From assembly GCA_014904845.1 (NCBI GenBank), contig MU119226.1, positions 124,001 to 188,000 on the forward strand: a DNA stretch of 64,000 nucleotides. Reading direction: 5' to 3'. Within the stretch, counting starts at the first letter, position 1; every line of letters begins with the position of its first letter. The notes under the pieces are model-generated. The model was not told the origin of the DNA. It made no database searches and saw only the letters and a program-made list of their open reading frames with translations. This document shows, in pieces, positions 34,090 to 45,229 of the stretch. Origin of the DNA: Acephala macrosclerotiorum (lineage: Eukaryota > Ascomycota > Leotiomycetes > Helotiales > Mollisiaceae). The position numbers were made by a program, and so were the translations under genes.

Positions 34090-35047
34090 CTAATTAACAC
34101 CAGTGTCTTTCATCCACAAGGCCTTAAGCTTCGAATCCTCCTTCATGAGTAGATCATATGTTTGCTTCAACGTCATGAGAGCGGTACCGCGCTCGTGATC
34201 GAGGTCAAGGCACCACTTCCAGAACCGGAGAACTTCCTGAGCACACTCAAGCATGTCCTCGAGATGTGAAATCTCCCAATCCGAGTTAACGTCCAGGCAA
34301 CTAGCTCCTTCAAGCGTAGCCCATACCAAGTGTCCATCCGAAGCCTTAGTATTTGCAAACTTAATGCCCAAAGCAGATTCGACATCGGCAAGTGATCCAG
34401 CAGGACCATAGAAAGCTTCCTTGAGTCCGTCCATGAGCTCTAGCTTGATACCGAAGCGGGGGCGACCATCGATCTTGGTTTTGACGTATCCGACGTTCTG
34501 GATCCATTCGATGTCTCCTTTCAAGCGTTGAAGTCGGATCGCCTCCATTTTGAAAGTGAACTTGACTGGGCCGTCCTCACTAAGTTGTCTGCGAAGCCAT
34601 CTTTCCTCCGATCGTCGGTTCTCAGCTTGCCATTCCGTGAGCTTCTCCTCTTTTCTGCGCTCCTCGATCTCAGCGACCATCTCTCGGACTTCGGGCTCGG
34701 TTATCTTCATTGCCATCGTAAGGTTTCTCATCAAAGGACCACCAAGCACTGTAACATCCCCCAGGAAAGGGGGCGTTTGATTGGGAACTACTACACTGTT
34801 AGAATTCTCTTTCCTCGCAGGATTGGTGAGAAAACCTACATATGAGTTGCCAAATATGCCTTTCAGCCCAGCAAGCCTTCTCGTCCTCAGACATGTACTC
34901 GTAGCTTGGAAGGCCGATGAGTTGGTGTCCCACTAGCTCACAGACCTTGAAGAAGAAAGCGTCGAACTTGGGGTCGGAATGGGCTCTCTGTTTTGCCATA
35001 CTTTCGATCTTCTCCCAGGTAGATTTGTATTGTGCTGTTGGCGCCAT
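34090..35047 (-). CDS. Y-x-S-x-W family protein, member B
   Basis: Exons 34840..35047 and 34090..34790 (intron GTAGGT, CTAAC, TAG) join in phase to give 302 residues. The module starts at residue 7 (Y-K-S-T-W-E-K-I) and ends with Y-E-Y-M-S-E-D-E-K-A-C-W-A-E-R-H-I-W-Q-L-I; the phase-1 intron comes immediately after. Beyond it are a highly charged helix (E-V-R-E-M-V-A-E-I-E-E-R-R-K-E-E-K) and about 150 residues of mixed character ending K-D-T-G-V-N that I do not recognise. There is no signal peptide, membrane segment or metal motif. In the module, W, M-[ST]-E, C and I-W are the residues shared with members D and G. Confidence 0.8.
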
Positions 35048-35765
35048 TGCGTTGATTATTCAACGCTGTTTCGCGGATCTTAATGCGTCGTGGTTGAGGT
35101 GGTGATCTGGGAGGTTAAAGGTTCTGGAGACGCGAAACCCTTTCTGAAAGCCGCCAAAACTGAGTTTCGCCGAGGCTCGTGATTATTATTCACTTGTGCT
35201 GTTGATGAGAGTGAGGCGCAGAATAATTTTGTTCGAGTGCAATTGGGGTTGTCGTTGGAAATGCGAGCTTCTTGAAGAGGTGGCAGGTGCGCTAGCGAGC
35301 TTGATTATTCGAAGACAGCATGGACATTAGAACGTTTAGGGTGAAGCTCTTCTAGATGAAATGTGTTTTAATTGGGCTGTGAATTTTCTACCTACAAAGA
35401 GGTCGCTCTACTTAAGACATACCTAGAGTTGTCGAGACCGAGGAACTCGGTTGCCCCGATACACTCCCAGAGCTGCTACTACTTTCCTTTGGCTATGCTT
35501 ACTAGGGCCAAAGAGCGCATCGAGGAAAATCTGTGCAAAGGCTCCGACAGGTTGGATCTCGACGTGGAAGGGTGTCGACCATTGACCGGGGTAGTGAAGA
35601 ACCCCGCTTTCTTCATCCCATCAGGATCTCTGAGAAGTTTTTGCTCTTTAATAAAGGGTTCGGATTTGCGGTACTCTACGTACCCCGCCCAGCAGACTGG
35701 ACCTTCTCTCTGAAGCTTATTTCGACATCTATTCTGCCAACATTGTCTGACATACTTCTCGTGTT
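35048..35765. other. 0.7 kb between members B and C, with an unassigned minus-strand open frame
   Basis: On the minus strand a stop-free frame runs from about 35805 to 35479 (about 108 codons) in a different frame from member C, whose stop it overlaps. It includes E-H-E-K-Y-V-R-Q-C-W-Q-N, which resembles the conserved end of the shared module. It may be the rest of member C after a frameshift. The remainder shows nothing. Confidence 0.4.
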
Positions 35766-36248
35766 CTATAAACGGGCTACTATTCGACGAGTTTCTTCTA
35801 ATTCATGAATGACTAACAGGATGTCAGGTTCCTTTATCCCAAGTCCCAGCTCCGATATCAGACGGCCGACTGGGGCCGTATCCCCGGGATGCCTTTCCCT
35901 CACCATTTGCTCAATATCGGGCCATACGGACGTATAAGATGCCACATCGCGTGCAAGGATCGTTTGAATCCGCGTTTGTGGTTTTAGACGCATCGCGGTG
36001 AAAGTGGCTTGTTCTAGGTGGTAGTCTATGAACGGGAGAAGCGCGAGCTTCTGAGCGTGTTCGAAGGCTTCCGAAGCGAAATTTTGGGATTCATGAAGAT
36101 GAATGCGTAGTAGACAAACATGAAAGCGTAAATGGTGCATTTCTTTCGAGGTGGAAAGGAGGTTGCGACAGAAGCGCGAGATACTTTTAATACCTAGGTA
36201 GTTGGCTTGAACTAGCGAGATTGGATGTTCGAAAACCTTGACAGTCAT
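35766..36248 (-). CDS. Y-x-S-x-W family protein, member C, truncated or frameshifted
   Basis: A single open frame of 160 residues. The first 100 residues are helical and unlike the other members. Y-T-S-V-W-P-D-I-E-Q at about residue 104 then opens the shared module, nearly identical to member D (Y-T-S-V-W-P). The module breaks off after some 55 residues at I-H-E-L-E-E-T-R-R and lacks the usual C-W...I-W end. A downstream open frame in another phase supplies a similar end, so this copy may be broken. Alternatively ATG 36248 is not the true start and only the module is coding. No domain is known. Confidence 0.5.
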   Translation of the reverse strand: MTVKVFEHPISLVQANYLGIKSISRFCRNLLSTSKEMHHLRFHVCLLRIHLHESQNFASEAFEHAQKLALLPFIDYHLEQATFTAMRLKPQTRIQTILARDVASYTSVWPDIEQMVRERHPGDTAPVGRLISELGLGIKEPDILLVIHELEETRRIVARL

Positions 36249-36589
36249 TGATGAAGATTAAGCTTCTATGTTGGATGATTGTTCTTTGATTTGGGATGCG
36301 AAACTGCTACCTATCAGAGTTTAGTCTAAGCTCATACCTCGCAGCTTCTTCGTCATCTCTTCAATCTCGAAGCAAAATAGAACGTCGGTTTTCTCCGCCC
36401 CATGTCATATATTCTCAGCACCTTCTTTATCCTCGGGCTCAAGACAAATCGCGAAAAATTCTGCTATTGAGCCTGATCAGCCCGGTTTCGTACTCGTATC
36501 TCCCAAGCAGCATAGCCAACCCTGATTTGATGCTAAGAACGAGCTCTCTACCCTGACAGCTCTCAGCTCTCAGTACACCCATCGTCCAC
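36249..36589. other. intergenic, 340 bases
   Basis: Between members C and D; holds the promoter of C and the 3' end of D. No gene is seen. Confidence 0.4.
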
Positions 36590-38149
36590 CTAGTTGGCTT
36601 TTCGCTTTCTGGATGCTGTCGCATTCGAGGAATCCCCGCCTTCAAATGTTCTAGTGAAAGTGAAAGAACCCGGACTGGTCTCCAGAAGCCATTCCCTAAC
36701 CAACGTAGATCCCTTCTTAAAAAGTTCCGTCTTAGCATCCTCGAAAGTCGACACACTCTTGTTATTGACATAGATCCACATCCGAAAATCATTCAGAAGA
36801 CCGATGCCTGCTGAGATATCCACCTTCGTACCTTGTGAGACCCGAGTGAGCTCATCTGGTCCAAATTTTGCAAGGATACGCTTCTGCCATTCCTTGACTT
36901 TGCTTGTGCTTCCTGCAAGTTGAGCTTGGACTTCTGGTTTACTAAATTCGATGGCGGGGAATTTGGTATAGTCGGGAACCGAAGGGTATGGTGGGCGGTC
37001 GTTGAAGGATGATAAGATCTCGACCTCGGAGTCTGGCGAAGAGCTTTCGAGTTCCTTCTTTGGGGCGAAGCGTGGAATCGAAGAAGCTGAGGACGATCTG
37101 GAGTAAGATTCGCGATCTGGGCGATCCTCTGGAACAAAGAGGCTCTGCTCCCTAGATGCCGAGAGAGGTGTGTCGGGCGTTGCTGATGGAGTATCATTGA
37201 GGGTAACTTCACGTGTTGATGAAGTAGATACTAGGTTTGCAGGAGTAGGAGTGGATTGTAGGATATTAGAAGGGCTTTTGAATGGTATGGCGACCTCAAT
37301 CCTGGATCTTGATGGAGAATCAGAAGCAGGAATGGAGCGAGGGGTAACGATCTGTTTATTCAAAGTCTGTGAGATATTGGCTCTTAGGTTCGACTTGGGG
37401 AATATGCTTGTTAGAGGCTTTGACGGAGGATTGAAAGTAATTAGTGAGTGAGGAGTGGTAGCCTTGCCACTTGACGGCCGTGGTGTCTCGGTTCTGGGAT
37501 TAGACTTGACGAATATGCTCGACTGATCCTGGGCTAGAGGAGCCGACTCTTGTCGTTGACGACTCGTGGTATTTGTCTCGAAGGACGTCGTGGATCGTTC
37601 TCGAGTCTGAATGACCGATTGCTGGCGTCGAGGAGTATCTTTCGGCTTGAATACGGTTGATGCTAGCTCTCGAGCGTTGAATATCGACCCTTGCTGTTGA
37701 TACGGCCTGCCATAGCCAGCTCCATCTTGATGCTCCTTTGGCTGTACTGGGACGTAGAATTGGTCCTTTCGCTCCCGATCTTGAGTGGCCGATTCTTGTT
37801 CTTGTCGAGCAACGTTCTTCGCGGCTCGTTCACGAACCCTGGATTGTTGTACTAGTCGATCCAATGAATCCATGCTTCCGGGGAAGTTCAGATTACTAGG
37901 GACTTTGGCATGTCAGCATTGGTCCATGGCGCGGCGTCTAGGCAGGCTTCCGTCCAACATACAAGCTCTGATCCAAATGTGATACTCCCAGAAGCATTGT
38001 TTCTGGCCTTCACTCATGTGCTCCAGCTCTGGGTTGTCATTCAACATCTGGCCGACTTCATCAGTGATGCGATCGAACAAGTCTCTGTCCACCTTTTCTT
38101 GAGCTCTGATCCTCGCCATGGTTGGCCATACGGAGGTATATTGAGCCAT
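36590..38149 (-). CDS. Y-x-S-x-W family protein, member D, with long disordered region
   Basis: Exons 37963..38149 and 36590..37902 give 499 residues; the 60-base intron (GTATGT, CTGAC, AAG acceptor) again has phase 1 right after the module. The module begins at residue 4 (Y-T-S-V-W-P-T-M) and ends L-E-H-M-S-E-G-Q-K-Q-C-F-W-E-Y-H-I-W-I-R-A. The intron is followed by F-P-S-N-L-N-F-P-G-S. The next 320 residues are low-complexity, rich in Ser/Thr/Pro/Gln/Arg, and probably disordered. The last 110 residues (A-G-S-T-S-K-V-K-E-W-Q-K-R-I-L, F-R-M-W-I-Y-V-N-N-K) look folded but unfamiliar, ending in a basic S-R-K-R-K patch that could be a nuclear signal. ATG 38149 is used because the upstream frame has no ATG. 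Confidence 0.78.
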
Positions 38150-38865
38150 GGCTCTCGATTTCGTAGACACGAGAACGAGAAGATCGTTGGCCTCGCGAAA
38201 TAGAGAAGAAACTCGTTGCCTCTATCTCCAAATCGAAGCAGTGATAGAGAGAAGACCCAGATCGCTCTCGAAGCGAGGCGATGCCGTCGAAGAGGTGAGT
38301 CTACAGCAGCATCACGTGATAGTATGCAAACTTAAACTTCTTCATTGTCTGTAGTGGCGGTGAATGTTATAAAAGGCATTGAATTTCGGCATACGATTGT
38401 GTTATGATTCGAAGAACTTCCTCACAGAGACTCGTCTGAGGATTTCTGAGCGCAATCGGCCTTCAACGTCGTCCAGAATTTGTCAAGGGCATCGAGAAGC
38501 TGGCGTCTCGACTTCTAGAGCGATTGCAGCTCTACCTCCCCACAAAAACGATCACTGTCAGGTTCCAAGTGTCTGCAGTCGCTTGCTTGAAGAAGAGAAG
38601 AGTGTTTTCAATCCATCGTTCTTGAGGCGTTTCACTAATCCCAGAGTGGCTGACCGCCCTGATCGCACGTGAGTGTCCTTGGCATTCTGACAACTTCAAA
38701 CTTTCTCTGCAAATACTTACAAACCTCAACAGGACCTCAACAGCACACACGCCTGTCAAATACGCCCCTCTCAGGCATCACAGATCCTTCCATACACCTA
38801 AATCACTCAGGATGGCTGAGACTTTCGTCTGTATACCCAACAGTACCGACGTCGACGACCCAACC
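38150..38865. other. intergenic, 0.7 kb
   Basis: Promoter of member D and downstream flank of the 379-residue unknown. Open frames on both strands (38148-38914) have no splice or domain support. Confidence 0.45.
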
Positions 38866-40199
38866 TTACTCGGACACCTCAGCTCTTCCTCCATCCGCAG
38901 AAACAACATGGTAGCTAGAGCTTCCACCTCGTCCACTCTGCTGCTGCTCAATTCGGCGCTTCGTCTCTGCCCGTCGTCGTTCAAATAGAAGCCAATCTTT
39001 CTTCCACTTGAGGGCATCGTTGTCCCGAGGATTGCCGGCGTCTCTTCTCTGTGTGGATGCCCACTTCTCTCGATATCCTGTCATTGTCAAGAGGGATGGA
39101 TCCTTCTTTTCTTTGATATACAACTCCCACGCATTCTCAATGTTCCTGAGATCACACGTCTGCAATTGACAGGAGGCCGGAATTTCAGTGACTTTAAAGC
39201 CCTTCTGGACCACCTTTGCGAGGTAAAGGCGAAAGTCGTAGAATGGATGGCTCTCGAACAGACCTGGCTTTTCGAGAAGTACTTGTTTCAGTACCTATGC
39301 TTTGGAGTCAGCATAGTGTTCGGAAATATCCAAGCTGGGACTAAAGGTCCAAGGAGTGCCAGAACGAGTAGCATTCATACGAGCAAGTTTCTCAAGATGA
39401 TCTGGGTTGCCAGAAATACCAAGAAAATTGGCAACTTACCTGGGCTTGTAGGGGAGTAAGAGGTGTACTAAGCATGTCTCTAGACAACCTCATCGCTTGC
39501 ATCCAGTGACGATCTTCAAACCATCTCTCTCCTGCCTTGGGAAGCACATACTTCATGACCTCAGCCTGTAACGGTGTGAGCTGTCGTCTGCCCAGCAAGC
39601 GCTGACATTCCTCAATCGCCTCGTTCCACCAGAGCTGGGTTGTATCCTGAAAGAAGTAGTTGGGACCGACAACTTCCTTGGGTGCTCTCTCGTCATCTTC
39701 ACCAATCCTCAGTCGCATTGCCTCTGCAATGATAAAGGTCACGAAATCTGGCCTATCCTTGAAGGCAGGATTGCAGATAATGCCCCAGAAGTATTCGCAG
39801 AATCGTGAGCTCCAGTTCGGATTGTGTTCCCAGGTAGTGCCTGTCTTTATGTTCTTGATTTTATTGTTATCGTCTGTGCAGACCGTAACATCGTTTGGTA
39901 GCAGCATTCCAGGATAGACTTTAAAGAAATGCATAGTCTTCTGGTATAAGCTCTTCTCCTCAGGTTTCGACTTTGTTAGGAGGAATTCTTCGTCTGCAGA
40001 CCAGTTTTGTTGCAAAGCCTCCTCATCTTTCTGGGACCATATGATTGTGTTGTAGTAGATCTTTGGGATCACTCCGCAGGCGGAGGGGATTATGATTCTG
40101 CGCTCGTTGTCACGACCTAGACAAATTAGTCTTGTTGATTATGTCGTTCGCAATGGAATCTTTACCTTCTACTTCTTGGATTTCCTTTCGTTTGGCCAT
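38866..40199 (-). CDS. unknown protein of 379 residues inside the family array
   Basis: Exons 40166..40199, 39440..40116 and 38866..39294 join in phase. Intron 1 is 49 bases and intron 2 is 145 bases, the latter ending TAG. The product is soluble and Trp-rich, with P-K-I-Y-Y-N-T-I-I-W-S-Q-K-D, F-C-E-Y-F-W-G-I-I-C, G-P-N-Y-F-F-Q-D-T-T-Q-L-W-W, repeated L-T-P-L-Q-A phrases near the exon 2 end, and a basic, Gln/Ser-rich C terminus. It does not carry a clear Y-x-S-x-W module, although N-T-I-I-W-S-Q is faintly similar. No signal peptide, membrane helix or known domain is visible. It shares strand and spacing with the array. Confidence 0.72.
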
Positions 40200-40992
40200 T
40201 GCGCTTGAGGTGATTGGTAGTAAGCTGGTTTGTGTATTTATTTGAAGTTCTTCTCAGATCGATATCGTCGTTTTCGATAATACTTCGATTAACTATTCTT
40301 GCTCCGACCCTTAGCGTCCACGTGATTCTCCTCGTCAGAGATATCACTTGCGCAATGCCCGCTTGTTCAGATATGTTTCTTTAACGCAATTCAAAGGACC
40401 TCAAAATTGGCAAACCCACCTTCTATGATCAACTAGCACATTTTAGCTCTAGAAAGTCTCAGATTGTTCGGTTCATTAGTTCTTGAATTACCAGAGCTTG
40501 GAAATCCCTTTGTAGCAAGGCAAAACGTGTTTTCATGATCAGAATTGGACATGGCAATGACCGTTCACAGATGAAAGATCAAGATAATTGCCTTCTTCTG
40601 GAGTTCTCAGAACCTTCCAGCTTGTGACAAAGTTCGGACAAGCGCTAGAGTATGATGAAGCTATGTTCCGTCTCACCTTTCCTACTGATGAAATCTTTAT
40701 TGTACAATTGAACTGTTCTTTGTAATATTTTGCACAACGGCGAGCAAATCTGCGTCTTCTGAAATGTTGGAATCATATGTGAATTCATCTCAAGCAGCAT
40801 TAACATGTTATTGTCCTTAGAGTAAGACACACTCTCCAACCTTGACGGGTATGACTTGCTAAATATCATTTGGATCTTATAGAAGCACAATACAATTGTT
40901 CCATCTCTTGTCGTCACTCCAAATCCTCATCTCTGTGCCCAGAGACATCAACCCCACAACATCTCGACCTAGCTCAAGAGCCCAGACAGCTC
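40200..40992. other. intergenic, 0.8 kb
   Basis: Promoter of the 379-residue unknown and 3' flank of the Dal5-like transporter. A minus-strand frame at 40645-40917 is AT-rich without domain or intron support. Confidence 0.45.
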
Positions 40993-42792
40993 CTAATACG
41001 TATACCTGAAATTCTCATCTCCCTCCTCCAATACCACCTCCCCCCTATCCGCTCTCCCATTCTGCCTCTGAAACGCTACCGTCAACACCGCCACACACAA
41101 ACAAATAACCACCTGACTCCCAATCGCCACACTAATACCCGGAACATACCCCGGTCGATCCTCACTCCTAAACACCGTACTCCCCACAATACCTCCCAAG
41201 CTCCCGAATCCCACCAGAGTAGCGGAACAGAAAGCTCTTTTCCATTGTCCACGGATGTTGTTTGCTTGGTATGCCATGCAGACTGGGACGTTGGCGTTGG
41301 CTCCTGCAGTTGCGAGGAAGACGCCAAAGTAGCGGACTTTGGCGTTAGAGTGGAATCCGAGGATGGAGAGGCCGATTATGGCGGCTATGGCGTTGAACGC
41401 TATGGCTGGACCGCGCATGCGGTAGCGGTCTCCCCACCAGCCCGTTAGGATCATCTGGAGAAACATGTTAGTTCGAGCACTTCAGGATTGAGGCTAGAGG
41501 AGATTGCTAGCAGTTGGTGCATGGGTGAGGACTGACCATGATACCAGCAAAAGCATAAGGAGGAGCAATTAAACATTGAGCGGTCCCAACATCGAAACCA
41601 AGGTTAATATTGAGTATTATGGGGAGGAAGTAGGCGAGAGCGTAGGAGACCGTGGTTATGGATCCGAAGATCAAGGCATAGGCCCAGATTTTCCAGTCCG
41701 TGCCTGAGCCAGCCCATTTCTTGAAGTTGAATTTAGTAAGTTCGACGTCTCCGCGGTCGAGGTTGACACGAGCGATGATGCAGCGGAGTTCGTCGGGTGC
41801 GAGGAAGTTAAGAGATTTTGAGGATGTGCTGTCTAAGAAGGAGAGGAGGAAGATAGCACCGAGGCAAGCGATGATGCAGGTGAGCTGTAGGGAGAAGGGT
41901 GTCAACAATGGTCTCGGCGATTTGGATGTGGGAGAAGATGGCTTACGATTCCTTCGATGATGAAGATCCATCTCCAGCCATTGTATCCCGCAACACCCTT
42001 CATTTGCATCAAGCCGAATGCCAAAATACCGCCAAAAGCTGAAGCTACGCAACCGATCAGGTAGAATCCAGCATATCGCTTTCCCATCTCGTACCGTTTG
42101 TACCATGTTGACATCAAGTACACAACCCCCGGAAAGAAGCCAGCCTGGATCAGATACAAGTTAGTACTGCTCCTTCGAACAAAGATTTAGTTTTCTTACC
42201 TCCAAGACGCCTAAAATAGCTCGCAATCCAATAAGAGCTTTCCAGTCTTTAACGAAGCCAAAGCCAATCATGACACCGCCCCAGAGGAAAGTGATGCTCG
42301 ACAGGAATACACGAGGGCCGACTTTACGGCAGATAATCGTTCCGGGAGGTTGGAAAATGGTGTAGGTGATGAAGAACACCAGTGTAACAATAGACTTGAG
42401 GGTTTCAGCTTCAGTAATGGCAATACTGGGGAAGCGAAGCATACATATCGATCAACACCATTGATCTTTGCGAGCCGAAGGTCGACGTTCATACTGTTTG
42501 GCTGCATCAGTAAATGCGAATGCAGAGGGGGAGAAGTCGACATACCCGCAATTGCAGCATTGGATAGATTTGTCCTGTTGAGCAGAGACACACAGTACAT
42601 TAATCCACAGATGGGGATCAAGCGGACGTCGACTTTGCGAAGGATACGGGCTTGCTCCTGTAGTGACCAAGCGGACAGAACCTCGCTGTCGCTATCTGGG
42701 CCATTGGAACCAGCGAGTTCCTTCGGTTGTGGAGCATTCTCAAGGTGTCCGTCGCCGATCTCACCAGTTTTCGAGTCCCAAGTCGTCGCCAT
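40993..42792 (-). CDS. MFS transporter, Dal5/anion:cation symporter type
   Basis: Exons 42445..42792, 42200..42394, 41947..42144, 41537..41884 and 40993..41454 give 516 residues with about 12 hydrophobic helices. The family is shown by R-K-V-D-V-R-L-I-P-I-C-G-L-M-Y, L-N-R-T-N-L-S-N-A-A-I-A-G-M, G-P-R-V-F-L-S and E-A-G-F-F-P-G-V-V-Y-L-M-S-T-W-Y-K-R-Y-E. Relatives import allantoate, nicotinate, vitamins or other carboxylates at the plasma membrane. Inside exon 1, 42494..42545 looks like a further 52-base intron (GTATGT, TACTGAT, CAG). Removing it restores the family spacing but leaves the frame one base off, again at a GGG run. Leaving it in keeps the frame but adds 17 odd residues. Start ATG 42792 is chosen because it precedes the acidic N terminus. 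Confidence 0.86.
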
Positions 42793-43437
42793 GCTGGCTG
42801 AAGGGTCGTGATTGGGGAGTGGCGTTCGTGTCTGGGGTCGATGTATGCTTGGCAGATTATCACAGCAGAATCCTAGAAATAGCTGCTTAAAAATGATGAG
42901 TGAACAAAAGATCGCGAGGTATCGCAGGTCTACTTGTACTTCCCTCCAAGATTTGCGCAAGGATGGGGCCGGTCTCCAGTCGATTACCAAGATCCATGGT
43001 CCGCTCTTGGACAACACATGCCAGCTGTGTGAGGGGGTTTTCATGTCGTCTAAGATCCGGCAAGTTGGGATGGCAGAGAGTTGCTACCTTTACCTGTTCT
43101 GGGCCGTCCCCGTTGAATATTGAGAAGTGATTGATGGGGAGTGAAAATTTCCAAGATACGGAGGCTTGGCTACTTGGCAGCTGTGACCCCATGGGGAGGA
43201 AGGGCAAATATTGCCAAGGGTTGAGCATTGGCGATAGTGTGGAGTAGCACTTGGCAGAGAGATCACCGAGGTATTATTCTGTTTTTGAATCTTCAACGTC
43301 GTTCATGTCCCGAGACATTGGTATGGCATTTCACAACTACTTGGTAATGCTAGAGCTAAGTGCAATTTGCCACGCCCAGCCAGCCAAGTATGCACCTTTC
43401 AAAGTGTTCCATGGGATCTGGTACAGACAAATGCGAG
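42793..43437. other. intergenic, 0.65 kb
   Basis: Promoter of the transporter (about 42793-43250) and 3' end of family member F. No gene is seen. A GATA element (ttatca/tgataa) at 42859 could matter for a nitrogen-regulated Dal5-type gene; this is speculation. Confidence 0.4.
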
Positions 43438-44061
43438 TTACTCCCACACCAAACGAACGCCTCCATCCGTGTCCTCGTCCTCTCCATCTGCATATCGGTC
43501 CTCGAGACCCTCACCAGACAGCGGAAATTCAACCTCCTCCTCCCTCATCAACAGAGCCTCCTCGAACTCCTCCTCAACCTTGATCTTCATCTCGCGATAA
43601 AGCCATTCTCGGAATGACTCCCAGACCTTCGTGTCACCCGGGAACGGAACCTCCTCCTTGAACAGCGTATCACCTACAACCCCATTAATCCTCTCCCTCA
43701 ACACATACAAGTATCACGGATATCAAGGCAACTTACAAGCAACCATCCAAATAAAATGATCATAAGCCGCAGCTTGAAGATCATGAGTCAAGAACATAAA
43801 GAAGTTCAAACTCTCCATCAGATCGTACACCTTGCCAGACATCTTATCGAACTCAGTAGACTTCTCGACGATGTAGTTTCGGATTAGGACATTGTCGCCT
43901 CCGTTGGCAGTCATCGCGTCGGCGCGGATCTTGGTCAAGACGGCGTGGTTGATGGCGCTCCAGAAAGTGGAGTAGGGGGCTAGGGCGTCGGATGGGAGGT
44001 TGGGGTGCTTGGGGACTTTGGGCAGAGTTGAAGCTCTGCGGGTTCTGGTGGTGGTTGCCAT
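43438..44061 (-). CDS. Y-x-S-x-W family protein, member F, with acidic tail
   Basis: Exons 43737..44061 and 43438..43673 (63-base intron, GTAAGT to TAG, phase 1) give 186 residues. After a basic Ser/Thr N terminus the module begins Y-S-T-F-W-S-A-I and ends F-L-T-H-D-L-Q-A-A-A-Y-D-H-F-I-W-M-V-A. The intron comes directly after and is followed by F-K-E-E-V-P-F-P-G-D-T-K-V-W-E-S-F. The last 18 residues, R-Y-A-D-G-E-D-E-D-T-D-G-G-V-R-L-V-W, recur almost unchanged in member G and in pseudogene H. The module lacks the Cys present in A, B, D and G (Ala-Ala-Tyr instead). No signal peptide or known domain. F and G look like recent duplicates that share overall architecture. Confidence 0.82.
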
Positions 44062-44540
44062 CGTGATTGAGTTTTTGTGATGGATCGTGTTGGGGAAGTC
44101 GAGGTTGTTGGGTGAGGTTGAAGTGTTGTGGTGGAGGAGGGATTTTGTAAGCGGGGGACCACTAGCGGATTCGAGAATTTTGAAGACAAGCTCCAGTCGC
44201 CAGGAATTTCTGGAACAGTGAAGATGAAGACTCAAGACTTACGGAGAGCTTCCTTAGCTTTGATTTCGTCACCAAAACTCAAGACGATCACTTCGCTCAA
44301 GTGAGCAGGGCAAAATTCAGAGGTGTTGCTGAATGCTTATCAAATTAACCTCAGTGCTCAAAGCAAAATTTGAGCATGGCATGTATCCAAAAGGCTGAGT
44401 AGCTGCTATGTATCCAACCTCTTCCCCAAATCCCATGCCATACTCCAAAAGTAGAGGCTTTTGTTGCCCATATTGTGTACCCAACTTATTCTCAAAAACC
44501 AACTTATGCTTTCCCGGAATTATCCAAAGAGCCTTGATGA
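44062..44540. other. intergenic, 0.48 kb
   Basis: Between F and G on the same strand. The minus-strand frame at 44317-44550 overlaps the end of G and has no counterpart in the other copies, so I do not call it. Confidence 0.45.
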
Positions 44541-45229
44541 TTAAGTCCAAAACAGAGGAACTCCACCATCGGCATCTTCGTCCTCCCCGTCCGCGTATCT
44601 CTCCGGATATTCATGTCCATAGTCAAGCTTTGGAGTGGCATTGGAGCCATTGTCCTCCGAATCCTTCTTCTCCTCCGACTTCTCTACCTCCTTTCCCTTG
44701 CCCTTGCCCTTGCCCTTCGACTCTGCCGCCGAAGATGTCTTCTCCCGAACCAACTTCTGTCCCTCTTCAGAGTACCAAATAAAGAAGGCGTCCAAACCAC
44801 CCAGATTGCCCGGGAACTTCTTCTGGATGCTCAGACCTACAAGTTGTCAGTACATACTGCCATACTTCAGGGGCGGCAGCGCTTACCAATCTTGCGCCAG
44901 ACTGATTCCTCAATGTAACAATTCCGGAGATCTTCTGTCATGTACTGGTAGAATGGCGTCTCCTCCAAAGATCGGATGGCGTCCCCGATCATGATCTCAA
45001 ATGCTCCATGGCAGCTCTTCTCAAAGTCGGCAAAGGCTTCGGCCTCTCCGCAAGAAAGGATCAGCGCCTCTGAGCGGGATTTGGACTTGATATAGGTGTC
45101 TATTTCTCCCCAAACGGATTTGTATGAAACCAGAGCGGCAGCTGGGATAGGAGGAGCTGTAGCGGCAAGGGAGGGTGTAGAGGTGGTAGCGGCAGTGGCG
45201 AGTCTTGCGCTATTCTTTGAGGGTGACAT
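44541..45229 (-). CDS. Y-x-S-x-W family protein, member G, with acidic tail
   Basis: Exons 44887..45229 and 44541..44836 (50-base intron GTAAGC, CTGAC, TAG, phase 1) give 212 residues. An Ala/Thr/Pro N terminus leads into Y-K-S-V-W-G-E-I-D and the module ends Y-Q-Y-M-T-E-D-L-R-N-C-Y-I-E-E-S-V-W-R-K-I. After the intron come K-K-F-P-G-N-L-G-G-L-D-A-F-F-I-W-Y, then a Lys/Gly/Glu low-complexity stretch with four tandem K-G pairs, and the acidic tail R-Y-A-D-G-E-D-E-D-A-D-G-G-V-P-L-F-W. It is closest to member F and pseudogene H in order of parts and is probably cytosolic. Function unknown. Confidence 0.83.
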
